Program-made: the position numbers and the translations under genes
Shown: piece after piece, positions 10,685 through 21,686 of the stretch
Layout: each line of letters opens with the position of its first letter
How positions within the stretch are numbered: the first letter of the stretch is position 1
The notes under the pieces: generated by a model
What the model saw: only the letters and a program-made list of their open reading frames with translations
What the model was told of the DNA's origin: nothing
Databases searched by the model: none
Source: Siphonodentalium dalli
Lineage: Eukaryota > Mollusca > Scaphopoda > Gadilida > Siphonodentaliidae
Length of the DNA: 64,000 nucleotides
Assembly (NCBI GenBank): GCA_032622095.1
Contig: CP136066.1
Location: forward strand, 96,183,319-96,247,318
Direction: 5' to 3'

Positions 10685-11806
10685 TTATCTCACTCTGTCA
10701 AGCTTTTTTATCTCGCGACGAATGTCTGAATTAAACCAAATTTTGTCTGATGTTCTCACTGTTACAGTTGATTGTGGGATTGTTTTCTCCATTATAGATA
10801 AGAATTCCGTATGGAAATTTTCGACTGCTTTATTTACATCTGTTGTGTGATTTATGAGATCATCCCAGTCTACTGATTCGAGTAAGCTATTTGCATGTGA
10901 AAAGTTAGCCTTTCTATAATTCCACACCTTTCTTTCGAATGATGGTGTCCGGGTATTATCGAAAGATATTGTAGCGTAAACACCTAGATGGTCTGAAACC
11001 CCAAGGTCTAACGTATCAGCGTCTAGAACTTGCATATTCTTGGAGGTGATAATGTGATCGAGGAGAGTACTTGATGTGCTGGTTACTCTGGTGGGAACCG
11101 TAATGACATTTTTCATACTGAAACCATCTGTTATTTGTTTGATCTTCGAGGAGCTGTCCAAAAAATTGGAATTAAAATCGCCAGTGATGACTACATTTTC
11201 TGAATTATCAAGTGCGTCAGAAATTTTGGATTCAAGTAGTTCCCAATAATTTGTGGCACAGAAATCTTCAGATCTATATGATACCCCGAGTATTATGCGG
11301 GTTTTTCTAGAGTGGATTTCAAACCATAGACACGATGAGTCGAATTCTAGTTCAGTTTTCCGATTGAAAATGAGATGATCAGCAAACATTACGCAAATGC
11401 CCCCTCCATTAGAGTCACGGTCTTTGCGGATGGGAGAACTATATCCAGGGATTTCTAGCTGGTTTGATGGGTATGGCGGGTCAAGGTGGGTTTCCGTAAA
11501 ACATAACACATCATACTCGTTTATTAAGTCTGCAATTTTTCCTAATTTATTACGGATACTGCGCACGTTGTAATGGAAAATGGAAATTATGTTGTTGACT
11601 GTCGATAGCGGAGGCCCAGGGTTAATTTCAATATCTCCTGATAACATTAATATTAAAAGAGTAAACATAAATATATATCTAGGACTCAATAGACTGAGAG
11701 CTCCAAAATTCAGACTGCCGTTTTTTGCAGTTTTGATATGTGACTTTCTTTTTGCTGAATCGAAGATACCAATAGCTGCCCTATACTGATTCAGAACACA
11801 CGTCAT
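10685..11806 (-). CDS. LINE APE endonuclease with N-terminal 2A-like motif, copy 1
   Basis: This 373-residue endonuclease half is in the same frame as the RT ORF and ends in TAA followed by 23 open codons and then the RT. APE landmarks are N80 in HYNVRSIRNK, E105 in FTETHLD, the GDFN motif with D210 and N212, and SDH at 271-273. Before the nuclease, residues 43-56 are strongly hydrophobic and run into SGDIEINPGP (58-65 is the core). That core fits the D-[VI]-E-x-N-P-G-P consensus of 2A ribosome-skipping peptides, known from several invertebrate non-LTR elements. It would release a roughly 64-residue leader and a nuclease starting with Pro. The leader could act as a signal-like sequence, which is inference. 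Confidence 0.9.
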   Translation of the reverse strand: MTCVLNQYRAAIGIFDSAKRKSHIKTAKNGSLNFGALSLLSPRYIFMFTLLILMLSGDIEINPGPPLSTVNNIISIFHYNVRSIRNKLGKIADLINEYDVLCFTETHLDPPYPSNQLEIPGYSSPIRKDRDSNGGGICVMFADHLIFNRKTELEFDSSCLWFEIHSRKTRIILGVSYRSEDFCATNYWELLESKISDALDNSENVVITGDFNSNFLDSSSKIKQITDGFSMKNVITVPTRVTSTSSTLLDHIITSKNMQVLDADTLDLGVSDHLGVYATISFDNTRTPSFERKVWNYRKANFSHANSLLESVDWDDLINHTTDVNKAVENFHTEFLSIMEKTIPQSTVTVRTSDKIWFNSDIRREIKKLDRVR

Positions 11807-12625
11807 TTTTCAGACGGTGGTTCGAAACCAGGATAGGGCAGGAACTGGACCTCGACTCTGCAAACGTTATAATACTGATATGAATATATTTTGGCAATCC
11901 ACAAATGGACCAAGGGGTATGGTGCTTGATCTGAAAATGTTTAGAAAAGGTTTGGAAATTGGAATCAATGGTTCGAATTTGTGCAGACATGTAGGAAGTA
12001 TGAAATAAAGAAAACATAATGAAGGTATAGAATATGAAACAAATATATACATAATGATGATGGTATTCGGCATGATAATTTCATCGCGATTTGTTTTCGG
12101 CCTACAACGGGTATTTTGTTTGGATTAATTTTGACAACAATATTATAAAAGTAGAATAAATTTGTCCATTTGCTATCAAGGTCAGGGGTGAAAACAGCTG
12201 AAACGGACACGCATAACCACCGCGGACGTAGTATATCCTCACAAATATCGTCATTGAAGAAACTTAGATTGATATTTAGTGTCGAGATGTGCGAGGTAGC
12301 TTTCGGGATAATGTATTTACACATTTATATATACCATCAAAAGGGTAGAGATCTTGTGTCGGTCCGGTCATCCATATAGTGGTTTCGACTTTATACCATC
12401 TTGTCTTTATTTGGTCAGATTTGAAATGATCAATTAGAAAGAAAAAAAATAGTCAGGAGAGATATCTTATTCAGCGTAGATTTCCCCCTTTCATATAGAT
12501 TGACAACGTTCGATAGGAAATTAATGTCATCACGGTCTACCATACTACGTTTAACAGATTGAATTGTTTTGATTCGAATTTAATAGCGCGTGAAAAGTCA
12601 CAGGATCGTGAACTGCGGGCAGTAT
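11807..12625 (-). other. Probable LINE 5' region
   Basis: The stretch between the endonuclease start and the border of the DNA transposon has no long ORF on the minus strand. It is probably LINE 5' UTR or flank. No separate Gag-like ORF1 is visible. Its counterpart in copy 2 is 21687-22546. Confidence 0.4.
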
Positions 12626-13622
12626 CACGCTGGTCATCCGTGTAACGAGGACCCGGGTACGTAACAAAGGACGCGAGTTCCGTATGAAGAAAATTTCGCG
12701 GGCTGGTCAACGAAATCGGTGAGTAAATGCCTTTAAAAATAATCTACCTATGTTTCAGTGTGCGTAGTGTTTTGGTACTATATTAGTCTAAATCGGTGGG
12801 TGCTAAATTGATGTAAACGTGTCCACAATTATTATATAAAGAGGAAAGTAGTTGGAAAATCCAGAAATAGCACGCAAATTGACCAAAAAAATGAGGTTAT
12901 AACGTGCAAATCTGAACAATTCATGACGTTGAGGAACTGCCGGGACCCCTGTCATTGAAATATAAGCAACAGAACCACCGCCAAGCAACCAGTTTCTAGC
13001 AAATCGAATATTTAACATTATCAACGAGTAACGAGGACCCGTTATCATGTAACGTTGGACGCGCATCAGATATCACATTGAGTAACGGCGGATGCGAATA
13101 TTCCGACAAACAATTATTTAGAAACATTAATGTTTTGAATGTATAAGAAATCACATGTTTATGTGTTTTACCATTATTTGTCGCATTGTTAACCATCTGT
13201 TTCACAGCAAATTTTAAACAGACGAAACGTTGTCAGGAGACTTTTGTGCTTCCACTCGCCATTACTCTGTTTTTCTTTGCACAACTAAGAGTGTATACAT
13301 GTTTGCTATCGATAGGCACGTGGTTGGGTGGATTTCGGACACTTGCCATCGGCGAGATAATATAACTCAAGCTGATATGGGACCATGGTGCAAATTACAC
13401 GTGTATGGAGATCACTATCACTTGCCAGTAGGCATGTTGTGATACTGAAACAGTAAATTTGTTGTTGAACATTTCATGCCTTATAAAATGTCCAAACTAT
13501 ATAAGACTTGTTAAGTTATCCATTTATTAGAACCAGTGTGAGTTTTGACATATTAGAAGGAAAATTCCAAGGGGTCGCACATTAAATACAGTCTAACGCT
13601 TGCATTCTCTTATTCTACAGGA

Positions 13623-14354
13623 ATGGACGAGATAACACCTACCCCATTCCGATGTTACACCTGCAAACTACCATTCACCACCTTGGCTGACACGGTTGAC
13701 CATGCCACCACATCACACCCGAGCACGGAACTAAATTACTTGAAGCTAAATCTGAACAACACAACAGGAAAGCTTGGATATCAAATAATAAGCCACCCAG
13801 GAATAATACCATCGGACAACAGTAAAGAAATCATAGTATCCAGCGACAACAACATCATTCTGCGACATAAAAATGCCATAAAGAAAAGAAAAATTACAAC
13901 GAACAAACAGGAACATCAGTATGAAATGAATAACATCTACAACCATGACACCACCAATGATAGCACACACAGCAACATCGACAACACCATTCGTCATGCA
14001 CACTGCAACAGCTGCAACTCGGACAGTGCCGACATCACTGACACCAACAGTGACAACAACACCAGCCTTGATAAAGAACCAGAGTCACTGGATTTCGACA
14101 CCTTCCGTGTGCAGCTTAATAAAGTATTGCCAACATTTTATCGCCGACTGACTGAGTGTGGACACACAGAAATATTTTTAGTTTTTTGCCAACTTATAGC
14201 ATGTTGTCTTTTATGTGAGATAATGAATGCTGCCGTAATGATTGCAATTTTTTATACTTCTTGCCACATTCGTTGCACTGGTTCCCAGCACCAGAAGGCG
14301 GGATCGCTTGGGAATCTTGGCTGCCATCGACTTCAACGAATTCACCTTCAATAG
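13623..14354 (+). CDS. C2H2-finger ORF in the DNA transposon, copy 1
   Basis: This 243-residue frame begins two bases after a good splice acceptor (CTCTTATTCTACAG, ending 13620), so it is probably an internal or second exon starting near the ATG. Residues 10-31 are a C-X2-C-X12-H-X4-H zinc finger. The middle is Asn/Thr/Ser/His-rich and unstructured-looking. The last 45-50 residues lie antisense to the zinc-finger exon at 14194-14372 and are probably not protein. Similar finger-bearing N-termini occur in large transposon-derived proteins of marine invertebrates; the function here is unknown to me. Copy 2 lacks ten codons (SADITDTNSD region). Confidence 0.5.
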   Translation: MDEITPTPFRCYTCKLPFTTLADTVDHATTSHPSTELNYLKLNLNNTTGKLGYQIISHPGIIPSDNSKEIIVSSDNNIILRHKNAIKKRKITTNKQEHQYEMNNIYNHDTTNDSTHSNIDNTIRHAHCNSCNSDSADITDTNSDNNTSLDKEPESLDFDTFRVQLNKVLPTFYRRLTECGHTEIFLVFCQLIACCLLCEIMNAAVMIAIFYTSCHIRCTGSQHQKAGSLGNLGCHRLQRIHLQ

Positions 14355-14372
14355 GCACTAATATTTCTCCGT
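14194..14372 (-). CDS. Terminal C2H2 zinc-finger exon, minus strand, copy 1
   Basis: Read on the minus strand, a splice acceptor (ATTTTTCATTTGCAG) ends at 14373. The exon runs in frame to a stop at 14194, giving an acidic linker and then CNECGKKYKKLQSLRQHSLS with the closing His. This is a canonical C-X2-C-X12-H-X3-H finger. The matching donor exon was not identified. It overlaps the tail of the opposite-strand finger ORF, so the two cannot both be full-length proteins. The identical exon in copy 2 is at 24085-24263. Confidence 0.6.
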
Positions 14373-15530
14373 CTGCAAATGAAAAATAGGAATTTATAAA
14401 TAACAAGACGTGTCTTCTCACTCGTGGCTACAGTTAATATATTGGGGTGCAACTGTTATTTTGGAAACTTTTAGGAGTGTTTGGCTTGGTTCAAGGGGAT
14501 ACAGTTGGAAAAATCCAGGTCGACATGCATCAACCGCCCCAACGGAGACGATATGGACACTCCCCGGTGTGTTACAGTATATTTCCCATTATGTTGTGCA
14601 AAAAAACAAATCGAACTATTATTTGGACATATTTGAATATTTTAGCTTGATTGTTTTTCAAACATAACCATATATGCCCATGACATCATGGGAAGGTAAA
14701 TATTTTTGAATTTTTGATTGTGAAATATACTCAACAATCACCGACCGACTAGTGGTCTGCGTCCCATGTTCCTACATTGCCCGGATGGTCATATTTTTAA
14801 ATTGAGCATATGTTTCGATTCACTTTTTCACTATAGTATACTAGCGATAACGTGGAATCTCGTCAGGAAACACGTGTTAAATATCTTGGCATAATATATG
14901 CCTATTTTAAATGTGATTGGCCTAATTTGTTGAGGCCGGTAGTGCCAATAATGTGGTAGTACCCAGTGTGTGATAATTTTATATCTCAGCGTATTATATG
15001 CCACTTTAATTAGCATTTCTGAGCACGGAATTTTAGTGATTCCATTGTGCTGCTAATTTTACGAGAGCAGTTGATCGTATCACTTCCAAGTTTTGCACTT
15101 TGAGTCAGTGATGTACGTATTAATTATTTTATAATTTGCATATTATATGCAACCTAGATCAGCTTGACCTGCTTGTTAGGCAGCGCTTTCTAGGGTCGAC
15201 ACATTGAAAAATTCAAAACGAGATTCCACGTTATCGCTAGTATACTATAGTGAAAAAGTGAATCGAAACATATGCTCAATTTAAAAATATGACCATCCGG
15301 GCAATGTAGGAACATGGGACGCAGACCACTAGTCGGTCGGTGATTGTTGAGTATATTTCACAATCAAAAATTCAAAACTATTACTCTCTATGTGAAGTAA
15401 CTCTATGAATCATTCCGCGCAAGCGGAGTTGATCCAATCTCCATGACTATGTAACTGTGTTCTGTGTGATCCTACTTGTTTTGGATGGTCACCATATTAT
15501 ACAAGTTAAAACTGTTTAATATATATAACA

Positions 15531-16262
15531 TATATTATACAAAAAGAAATAACATAATGTATTAAACATACACGCAAAATAAATATACTCTACATGTATA
15601 TGTAACATTTCAAGGACCCGCTTACCACCGGGTTTGCGCCAGCCTTGGTGTTTGGAAATTCTAAACGAATAAACTTACAGCAATTAGAAGATTGAAATCT
15701 TCTCGTGATTACACACGATAAATAGTAATAAATCTTATTGTACATGTTAATGTACTGTGACATTATTGTCTCGAAGTATAAACTCTTCATCCACAAACCT
15801 GAAAATTCCAAACTGAAATGGCCTGAAAAATTGGTCTACTCTAGCTCTGGAAAGACAATCATTTCCAACTAGCAATGCGTGTGCTCTGTATATATCATAT
15901 ATTATACAAAAAGAAATAGCAAAATGTATTAAACATACACGCAAAATAAATATACTCTACATGTATATGTAACATTTCAAGGACCCGCTTACCACCGGGT
16001 TTGCGCCAGCCTTGGTGTTTGGAAATTCTAAACGAATAAACTTACAGCAATTAGAAGATTGAAATCTTCTCGTGATTACACACGATAAATAGTAATAAAT
16101 CTTATTGTACATGTTAATGTACTGTGACATTATTGTCTCGAAGTATAAACTCTTCATCCACAAACCTGAAAATTCCAAACTGAAATGGCCGGAAAATTGG
16201 TCTACTCTAGCTCTGGAAAGACAATCATTTCCAACTAGCAATGCGTGTGCTCTGTATATACA
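15531..16262. repeat. Two tandem 367-bp units in the foldback core
   Basis: TATATTATACAAAAAGAAAT begins units at 15531 and 15898; both run to GTGTGCTCTGTATATA with a handful of differences. The apparent reading frames inside are the same sequence read twice and show no domain. Confidence 0.9.
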
Positions 16263-17132
16263 TGAGGGCCTACTGATACTAAAATTGAATTCATCCATTT
16301 ATTTGGGAAATCCAATGGGTACCATGCCCGACTTTCCTGTAAGACATATGGGGCCCACTAATTTCTTATGATATTATGCTCTGTCTTGCTTAGTTATATA
16401 CACATGCGAGCCTACTAGCCTGCACCATTATCTCAAACCATATATCTGAGAAGAGTGGTGTGTTCTATGCTTGATCACGCTAATATGGAATTAACATATA
16501 CCACTAGATGCCAAGAAATATGGCGAACTATACGCAAAATTTATATGAAATTATTCACTATATATACAATGTATATGCTCGATGTGTCAAAACATCTAAA
16601 AACTAAACTATGGAACTGTTGGGCCTATTCCCCAAAACTAACAACATAAAATCTTCCACAAAAAAAAAAAAAAAAAAATTGAAATCTCTGTAATATATTC
16701 TCAAAAGACAGAGGCTATACCTGCCCTGGAATTATTCCCAGTTCACCCTGGCAGATTATGTAATGTAAACACCATTGCAAGCAAATCACAAAGTGATCAA
16801 TTACCACTGGAACTCCAACAGAGTAAGAGTGTCAAATTTGACATTCCAGAATCGTTAACATTGATGAGCGCTGAATTAAAACAAACGCCCCGATTTATAC
16901 TGACACAACAGTTATACCATAATGAGATCACACCATTGAAGCAAATCGTGAATACATGATTAATTATCGGCTCGGACAGTAGCGGTATCAAATCTCGCAA
17001 AATCAAAGCTTCAGACGACATATGCCGCGCATGTGCGAATTGCTCATTAACTGAGACCCGATGAATCTGGTTCTAGCCAGTTTGTCGTACTCAGTGCATA
17101 AATGCTGGAGCTTTTATCAGTGTTCTGCACAC
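16263..17132. other. Foldback core remainder, non-coding
   Basis: AT-rich sequence with an adenine run at about 16659-16678. No ORF or conserved motif supports a transposase here, so the element is probably non-autonomous. Confidence 0.5.
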
Positions 17133-17978
17133 TCAATGTGTCGACCCTAGAAAGCGCTGCCTAACAAGCAGGTCAAGCTGATCTAGGTTGCATATAATAT
17201 GCAAATTATAAAATAATTAATACGTACATCACTGACTCAAAGTGCAAAACTTGGAAGTGATACGATCAACTGCTCTCGTAAAATTAGCAGCACAATGGAA
17301 TCACTAAAATTCCGTGCTCAGAAATGCTAATTAAAGTGGCATATAATACGCTGAGATATAAAATTATCACACACTGGGTACTACCACATTATTGGCACTA
17401 CCGGCCTCAACAAATTAGGCCAATCACATTTAAAATAGGCATATATTATGCCAAGATATTTAACACGTGTTTCCTGACGAGATTCCACGTTATCGCTAGT
17501 ATACTATAGTGAAAAAGTGAATCGAAACATATGCTCAATTTAAAAATATGACCATCCGGGCAATGTAGGAACATGGGACGCAGACCACTAGTCGGTCGGT
17601 GATTGTTGAGTATATTTCACAATCAAAAATTCAAAATTATTTGCATATAATACAAAAGGGATCGGGGCACAAGTTTTTTCAACTTATGAAGCCCCTCTCC
17701 CAATTCAATCGATTTAGATACAAAATGTTTACAAGATGACAGCTGAACATATTTACATGCAAGATTTTGTGATTTTATGGTGATTGGTGTAGTGCCTTCC
17801 AGAGCATATTGCTATATATGGGTTATGAATGATTTGATAGCTATAACATTTGGTGGGGTTTATGTGATTTTTCGTTCGTCTTAACTGATGTTGGAGCAGG
17901 GTTTTGTCAAAGGGGTATTTTCTTCATATATAAATAAATATACATATACATACACACATACATATACACATACATACA

Positions 17979-18018
<40 letters not shown>

Positions 18019-18350
18019 CATATATACACACACATATACACACATACATACATACATACATATACACGCATATACATATATACATACACATATACATAGA
18101 TATACACATACACACCCTCATACATATACATACACACATATATATACATATGTTAATCAAGTGTTGGTCAGCTACTCTGGAAGACAGTACATACGGTAGA
18201 TCAAAATTACAGAGAACTGGTGATTGAGTGGGGGAGTAGGTCCATAAGTGGGAAGCCAGTAGATTACTAAACTGCGTAGTTCATATATTTACCGGTGTAT
18301 ATACTAAGGCAATTTGAAGTCCTTCCTTGAGGATATATTTTGTTTTAAAT

Positions 18351-20528
18351 TCAGTTATCGAAACGCTTTGTTGCTACAATATATTGCTGAATTATATCGA
18401 ACAGTTTCTTATTACTTTTGGACGAGATATATGGTATTCCGAACAGAACTTCGTTAATGTCGAGAATTTGAAGGCTCTCGCGGGTCAATTTATCAGCGAG
18501 GACGGCTCGCTCAGATTGATACAAGGGGCAACTAAAGAAATAATGAAAGGCGTCTTCGGATGGATTTCCACAGAAGCACACAGGGCTGTCGGAGATATAA
18601 TTATTAAACATATCAGAGCGGAGTTCACTACATCTATTTCGGATGCGACAGTGTAGGATACTGTTTTTTCGTTGTCCTGTGTAGAAGTACAAAGGAGGGG
18701 CAGGTGAGGGGTCCAATAGTTGCAAATTAGTTTTAAGTATAGAGAATTGGCCAACGTCAGTGATTATTTTGGGAAGTTTATTCCACTCAGTGGTTGCCGA
18801 CGGGAAAAAAGACTTTTTGTAATGTTCTGTATTACAGAAATATGAATAAAATTTGCCGGGTCGCCTCAAGTTGTAACCCGACACCTCGTTTGCCCTAGGG
18901 GGAAGTGTAGATGCTAGATAAGATGGGGCTTGTTCGTTTACTATTTTATAGACTAGTTGCAGTTTGTGTATCTGTCGCCTTCTATCGAGAGAAGGCCACC
19001 CCACTTCCTGCAGAACTGTGTTATTAGATGCAGAGCGAGTGATGCCACTGACAATCCGCCCAGCTTCAATGTGTAGTCGATCGAACTTATCCAGGAGATA
19101 TTGCGGTGCGCTGTCCCACACTACGTCTGAGTAATCAAATAGGGGTAGTATATACGTTTTATAGATAATTTCAATTATTTTTCTGTCAAGTTGGTACTTC
19201 AGGCGCCTTAGTTGAGCTAGTCGAGATGCAATTCGATTTACCAGGCCGTCGATATGGGCATTCCAATTGAGGTTTGACTGTAGTTCCAGACCAAGGTGTT
19301 TATGCGTGTCAACAAACGATATTGTTTCATCGGCGAACTTAAGTTCTGGGTGTTTTGTTTTCGGGGTCATTAATGAGTAGAAAATTCCAACCGTTTTTGT
19401 CGGGTTAAAGCTGACCAACCATTTTCGGGACCATGTCGATATTTTTTCAATAGCACTATTCATAGCGGTTTCTAATAATTTTATGTCATAATGGCTGTTC
19501 GTAATGCAAGTGTCATCGGCATACATTCTAGTATCAGATTCTATATTTTCGGCTAAGTCATTGATATAAACAAGGAACAGGAAAGGTCCAAGGATCGAAC
19601 CCTGTGGCACACCGGAAGGGATGACCTCATATTCGGAATAAGCATCATTGACTAATACTCTTTGTTTTCTATTTTTTAAGTAGTCTTCGAGCCAATGTAA
19701 TGTGTTTCCTTCTAAACCATAAGCGCTCAACTTATGAATCAGTCCCCTGTGCCAAACTCTTTCGAATGCTTTAGAGATATCGCAAAATATAGAACAAGTA
19801 AATAAACCTTTATCAAGGGATTGACACAGGTTATGATATAAATCTACTAACTGATATGTTGTGTTATGACCTTGGAGAAAACCCGATTGATGGAAGTACA
19901 GGAGTTTGTTTTCAATAACGAATTCGCTCATCTGTTTAAGAACCACTTTCTCGAAAATTTTGGCGAGGCACGGTAAAAGGGAAATTGGACGATAGTTTTT
20001 CGAATCAGCAGGATCATCTTTCTTGAAAATAGGAATGACGTTTGCAAACTTCCATGCTGCAGGGAATTTCGATGTGTTAATTGATTTTCTAAAAATAAGA
20101 ACCAGTGGGCGTGCAATAGATTTTGCTGTATCGCGGAGCATTCTAACACTTATCCCGTCATGTCCATGGGCTTTGTTTAGCTTGAATGATTTGATAGCCG
20201 ATTCTACGTCGGTTTCTGTAAAAACAAAATTTGGCATTATTTTTTTGCAACGCTTCGGAAAGATTGTGATGCTATGTTTGGAGTCATTAATGGTTGAATT
20301 TGCAATGAAGCTCTTGTTTAATATTACTGCTTTTTCAGCATCACTAGTTGCATATGAGTGGCCGTTTGCTGTTATGCTGCCTGTGGAGCTATATAGTGGA
20401 GGGATAGTCTTAGATCTTTTCTTATTCAGGAGGTAGTTTATTATTCTCCAGAAGTCTCTCGGGTTGGAGGATTCTCTTATTCGCTCTTCCAAATTTTCGT
20501 CGAATTTGATTTTCGCATGTTTTTTCAT
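18351..20528 (-). CDS. LINE reverse transcriptase with zinc ribbon, copy 2
   Basis: This is a 725-residue RT with the same fingers, YADD and zf-RVT motifs as copy 1. The single protein difference is I to V at residue 196. The upstream frame again joins the endonuclease except for the same TAA, now at 20598-20600. Confidence 0.93.
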   Translation of the reverse strand: MKKHAKIKFDENLEERIRESSNPRDFWRIINYLLNKKRSKTIPPLYSSTGSITANGHSYATSDAEKAVILNKSFIANSTINDSKHSITIFPKRCKKIMPNFVFTETDVESAIKSFKLNKAHGHDGISVRMLRDTAKSIARPLVLIFRKSINTSKFPAAWKFANVIPIFKKDDPADSKNYRPISLLPCLAKIFEKVVLKQMSEFVIENKLLYFHQSGFLQGHNTTYQLVDLYHNLCQSLDKGLFTCSIFCDISKAFERVWHRGLIHKLSAYGLEGNTLHWLEDYLKNRKQRVLVNDAYSEYEVIPSGVPQGSILGPFLFLVYINDLAENIESDTRMYADDTCITNSHYDIKLLETAMNSAIEKISTWSRKWLVSFNPTKTVGIFYSLMTPKTKHPELKFADETISFVDTHKHLGLELQSNLNWNAHIDGLVNRIASRLAQLRRLKYQLDRKIIEIIYKTYILPLFDYSDVVWDSAPQYLLDKFDRLHIEAGRIVSGITRSASNNTVLQEVGWPSLDRRRQIHKLQLVYKIVNEQAPSYLASTLPPRANEVSGYNLRRPGKFYSYFCNTEHYKKSFFPSATTEWNKLPKIITDVGQFSILKTNLQLLDPSPAPPLYFYTGQRKNSILHCRIRNRCSELRSDMFNNYISDSPVCFCGNPSEDAFHYFFSCPLYQSERAVLADKLTRESLQILDINEVLFGIPYISSKSNKKLFDIIQQYIVATKRFDN

Positions 20529-20597
20529 GTTGTTAATTTTATTTCGGATATTTTTGAACTCTCTCCATAATATCGGTTTGTTAGTTTTCAGCGCTTT

Positions 20598-21686
20598 TTA
20601 TCTCACTCTGTCAAGCTTTTTTATCTCGCGACGAATGTCTGAATTAAACCAAATTTTGTCTGATGTTCTCACTGTTACAGTTGATTGTGGGATTGTTTTC
20701 TCCATTATAGATAAGAATTCCGTATGGAAATTTTCGACTGCTTTATTTACATCTGTTGTGTGATTTATGAGATCATCCCAGTCTACTGATTCGAGTAAGC
20801 TATTTGCATGTGAAAAGTTAGCCTTTCTATAATTCCACACCTTTCTTTCGAATGATGGTGTCCGGGTATTATCGAAAGATATTGTAGCGTAAACACCTAG
20901 ATGGTCTGAAACCCCAAGGTCTAACGTATCAGCGTCTAGAACTTGCATATTCTTGGAGGTGATAATGTGATCGAGGAGAGTACTTGATGTGCTGGTTACT
21001 CTGGTGGGAACCGTAATGACATTTTTCATACTGAAACCATCTGTTATTTGTTTGATCTTCGAGGAGCTGTCCAAAAAAATGGAATTAAAATCGCCAGTGA
21101 TGACTACATTTTCTGAATTATCAAGTGCGTCAGAAATTTTGGATTCAAGTAGTTCCCAATAATTTGTGGCACAGAAATCTTCAGATCTATATGATACCCC
21201 GAGTATTATGCGGGTTTTTCTAGAGTGGATTTCAAACCATAGACACGATGAGTCGAATTCTAGTTCAGTTTTCCGATTGAAAATGAGATGATCAGCAAAC
21301 ATTACGCAAATGCCCCCTCCATTAGAGTCACGGTCTTTGCGGATGGGAGAACTATATCCAGGGATTTCTAGCTGGTTTGATGTGTATGGCGGGTCAAGGT
21401 GGGTTTCCGTAAAACATAACACATCATACTCGTTTATTAAGTCTGCAATTTTTCCTAATTTATTACGGATACTGCGCACGTTGTAATGGAAAATGGAAAT
21501 TATGTTGTTGACTGTCGATAGCGGAGGCCCAGGGTTAATTTCAATATCTCCTGATAACATTAATATTAAAAGAGTAAACATAAATATATATCTAGGACTC
21601 AATAGACTGAGAGCTCCAAAATTCAGACTGCCGTTTTTTTGCAGTTTTGATATGTGACTTTCTTTTTGCTGAATCGAAGATACCAA
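20598..21686 (-). CDS. LINE APE endonuclease with 2A-like motif, copy 2
   Basis: This 362-residue copy keeps all APE motifs and the DIEINPGP core (about 21525-21548). Relative to copy 1 there is one extra T in the T-run near 21637, which throws the most N-terminal residues out of frame and forces a different start. Two residues also differ: P to T in the PPYPSNQ stretch and N to I just after GDFNS. Neither change hits a catalytic residue. It ends at the same in-frame TAA before the RT. Confidence 0.9.
   Translation of the reverse strand: MVSSIQQKESHISKLQKNGSLNFGALSLLSPRYIFMFTLLILMLSGDIEINPGPPLSTVNNIISIFHYNVRSIRNKLGKIADLINEYDVLCFTETHLDPPYTSNQLEIPGYSSPIRKDRDSNGGGICVMFADHLIFNRKTELEFDSSCLWFEIHSRKTRIILGVSYRSEDFCATNYWELLESKISDALDNSENVVITGDFNSIFLDSSSKIKQITDGFSMKNVITVPTRVTSTSSTLLDHIITSKNMQVLDADTLDLGVSDHLGVYATISFDNTRTPSFERKVWNYRKANFSHANSLLESVDWDDLINHTTDVNKAVENFHTEFLSIMEKTIPQSTVTVRTSDKIWFNSDIRREIKKLDRVR

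Larger units (their letters stand above)
7720..14707. repeat. Duplicated 7-kb block, copy 1
   Basis: The block from TTATTTGCATATAATAC to AAATATTTTT recurs at 17637-24599 in the same orientation. Differences are few: single substitutions in the LINE proteins, microsatellite length, one T in a T-run near 11724, a short ATGATGG-type indel near 12060, and a 30-bp stretch near 14024 that copy 2 lacks. The right border falls inside a DNA transposon that is complete only in copy 2, so copy 1 is the truncated one. Confidence 0.95.
12626..14707. mobile_element. DNA transposon, right end missing (copy 1)
   Basis: The left terminal inverted repeat (12627-12676, starting ACGCTGGTCATCCGTGTAAC) and the zinc-finger ORFs match the intact element at 22547-25115. 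The sequence stops at 14707, where the foldback element begins, about 516 bp short of the right terminus. Confidence 0.85.
14708..17636. mobile_element. Foldback element at the duplication junction
   Basis: Inverted arms of about 500 bp (14708-15207 and 17133-17636) end in TTTTGAATTTTTGATTGTG and its reverse complement. A third, inverted copy of the outer 160 bp sits at 15219-15377, so 14708-15377 alone looks like a smaller 670-bp element with 160-bp inverted repeats nested inside. The core (15378-17132) has a 367-bp tandem duplication, an A20-type run near 16660 and no convincing ORF. The outer ends abut copy 1 and copy 2 of the 7-kb duplication exactly. No clear target duplication was seen. 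Confidence 0.88.

Noticed and set aside
11812..11830. GGTTCGAAACC as a tRNA-type B box (SINE or tRNA gene)
   Set aside because: No A box at proper spacing and no cloverleaf can be drawn around it.
15590..16298. Overlapping minus-strand frames of 73-113 codons in the foldback core
   Set aside because: The same tandem 367-bp unit read twice; no domain, and it is bounded by the repeat edges.
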